DNA from: Flexistipes sp041694215
Lineage (GTDB): Bacteria > Chrysiogenota > Deferribacteres > Deferribacterales > Flexistipitaceae
Assembly: GCA_041694215.1 (NCBI GenBank)
Contig: JASMTO010000030.1
Span: forward strand, 1 to 6,738
Reading direction: 5' to 3'
DNA length: 6,738 bases
Shown here: piece after piece, positions 6,181 to 6,738 of the stretch
Layout: the number at the start of each line of letters is the position of its first letter
Numbering within the stretch: the first letter of the stretch is position 1
Made by a program: the position numbers and the translations under genes
The notes under the pieces: model-generated
The model's input: the letters and a program-made list of their open reading frames with translations, nothing else
The model's database searches: none
Told to the model about the DNA's origin: nothing

Positions 6181-6738
6181 ATGAATATACATCTTCCGGA
6201 TGGCAGCTGTATTGAAGCTGAAGAAGGGGCTGCTGTTTTTGATGTGGCCGAGAAAATTGGTAAAAGTTTGGCTAAAAATGCAATTGCCGGTGAAGTGAAC
6301 GGAAGGCAGGTGGATCTTTATTATAAACTGTCTGATGGGGATAAATTGAAAATATTCACAAAAAATGACCGTCAAGCATTGGATATTTTAAGGCATTCCA
6401 CTGCTCATTTAATGGCACATGCTGTAAAGCGATTGTTTCCGGAGGCAAAGGTTACTATCGGCCCGGTAGTTGAAGATGGGTTTTACTATGATTTTGATGT
6501 AGACAAAACGTTTACTCCCGAGGATCTTGACTTAATAGAAAAAGAGATGAAAAAACTTGCTGATGAAAAAATTGATATAAGACGAAAAGAGATGTCCAAA
6601 GATGAGGCTACGAAACTATTTCGTGAAATGGGGGAAACGTATAAAATAGAAATTATCTCTGAACTTGAAGAGGAACGTGTATCCCTTTATGAACAAGGTG
6701 ATTTTATAGATTTATGCAGGGGTCCACATCTGGATAAT
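6181..6738 (+). CDS. thrS: Threonyl-tRNA synthetase, N-terminal part (cut by window end)
   Basis: ThrRS charges tRNA-Thr with threonine in the cytoplasm and removes mischarged serine. The 186 codons present cover the TGS domain (about 1-62, from MNIHLPDGS through VNGRQVDLYYKLSDGD) and most of the N2 editing domain. The editing site is visible: His72 and His76 in RHSTAHLMAHAVKRLFP, and Cys179 and His183 in DLCRGPH, the zinc-site-like residues that hydrolyse Ser-tRNA. VTIGPVVEDGFYYDF (about 91-105) is also diagnostic. The catalytic and anticodon-binding domains, about 450 further residues, lie beyond the window. The start at ATG 6181 is supported by GAGGTGA (6171-6177). The reading frame is open to the last base, so the gene is cut by the window and not broken. 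In many bacteria infC, rpmI and rplT follow. Confidence 0.97.
   Translation, partial: MNIHLPDGSCIEAEEGAAVFDVAEKIGKSLAKNAIAGEVNGRQVDLYYKLSDGDKLKIFTKNDRQALDILRHSTAHLMAHAVKRLFPEAKVTIGPVVEDGFYYDFDVDKTFTPEDLDLIEKEMKKLADEKIDIRRKEMSKDEATKLFREMGETYKIEIISELEEERVSLYEQGDFIDLCRGPHLDN

Overview
The window looks like chromosomal DNA of a motile, Gram-negative-type bacterium with fairly low GC (a sampled 60-base stretch inside fliL is 40% GC). A phylum such as Deferribacterota would fit, but that is a weak guess from gene style and codon use. All real genes are on the + strand, packed tightly, and most start after an AGGTG-type Shine-Dalgarno sequence. I see no tRNA, rRNA, CRISPR array, insertion sequence or convincing rho-independent terminator, and no gene-free stretch longer than about 160 bases.

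Layout. Bases 1 to about 83 are GC-rich (51 of the first 80 bases are G or C) and do not belong to the flagellar gene that follows. They read as a fragment of a high-GC coding sequence on the minus strand, most likely a contig-end chimera. From about 84 to 2434 runs a flagellar export and motor cluster: fliL (5'-truncated), fliN, fliO, fliP, fliQ. fliM is not between fliL and fliN, and fliR does not follow fliQ. From 2574 to 3365 is a short-chain dehydrogenase/reductase-like protein without the usual Tyr-x-x-x-Lys active site. From 3526 to 6102 is a full-length P2-type cation-pumping ATPase with altered ion-site residues. From 6181 to the window end is the first 186 codons of thrS, threonyl-tRNA synthetase.

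How the genes fit together. FliO, FliP and FliQ build the membrane export gate of the flagellar type III secretion system, FliN is part of the C-ring switch/cargo-docking complex, and FliL is a stator-associated membrane protein. These five form one translationally coupled block with overlapping or nearly touching ends. The SDR-like gene, the ATPase and thrS each have their own upstream gap with a candidate sigma-70-type promoter, so they look like separate units and not part of the flagellar operon.

The most notable point is fliP. Its signal peptide is in frame only if translation starts at an ATT codon at 1398, where one base change would restore a standard ATGA overlap with fliO. The other leads are the degenerate SDR active site, the ATPase ion-site substitutions and the foreign head of the window. 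I do not see a new multi-gene system here.
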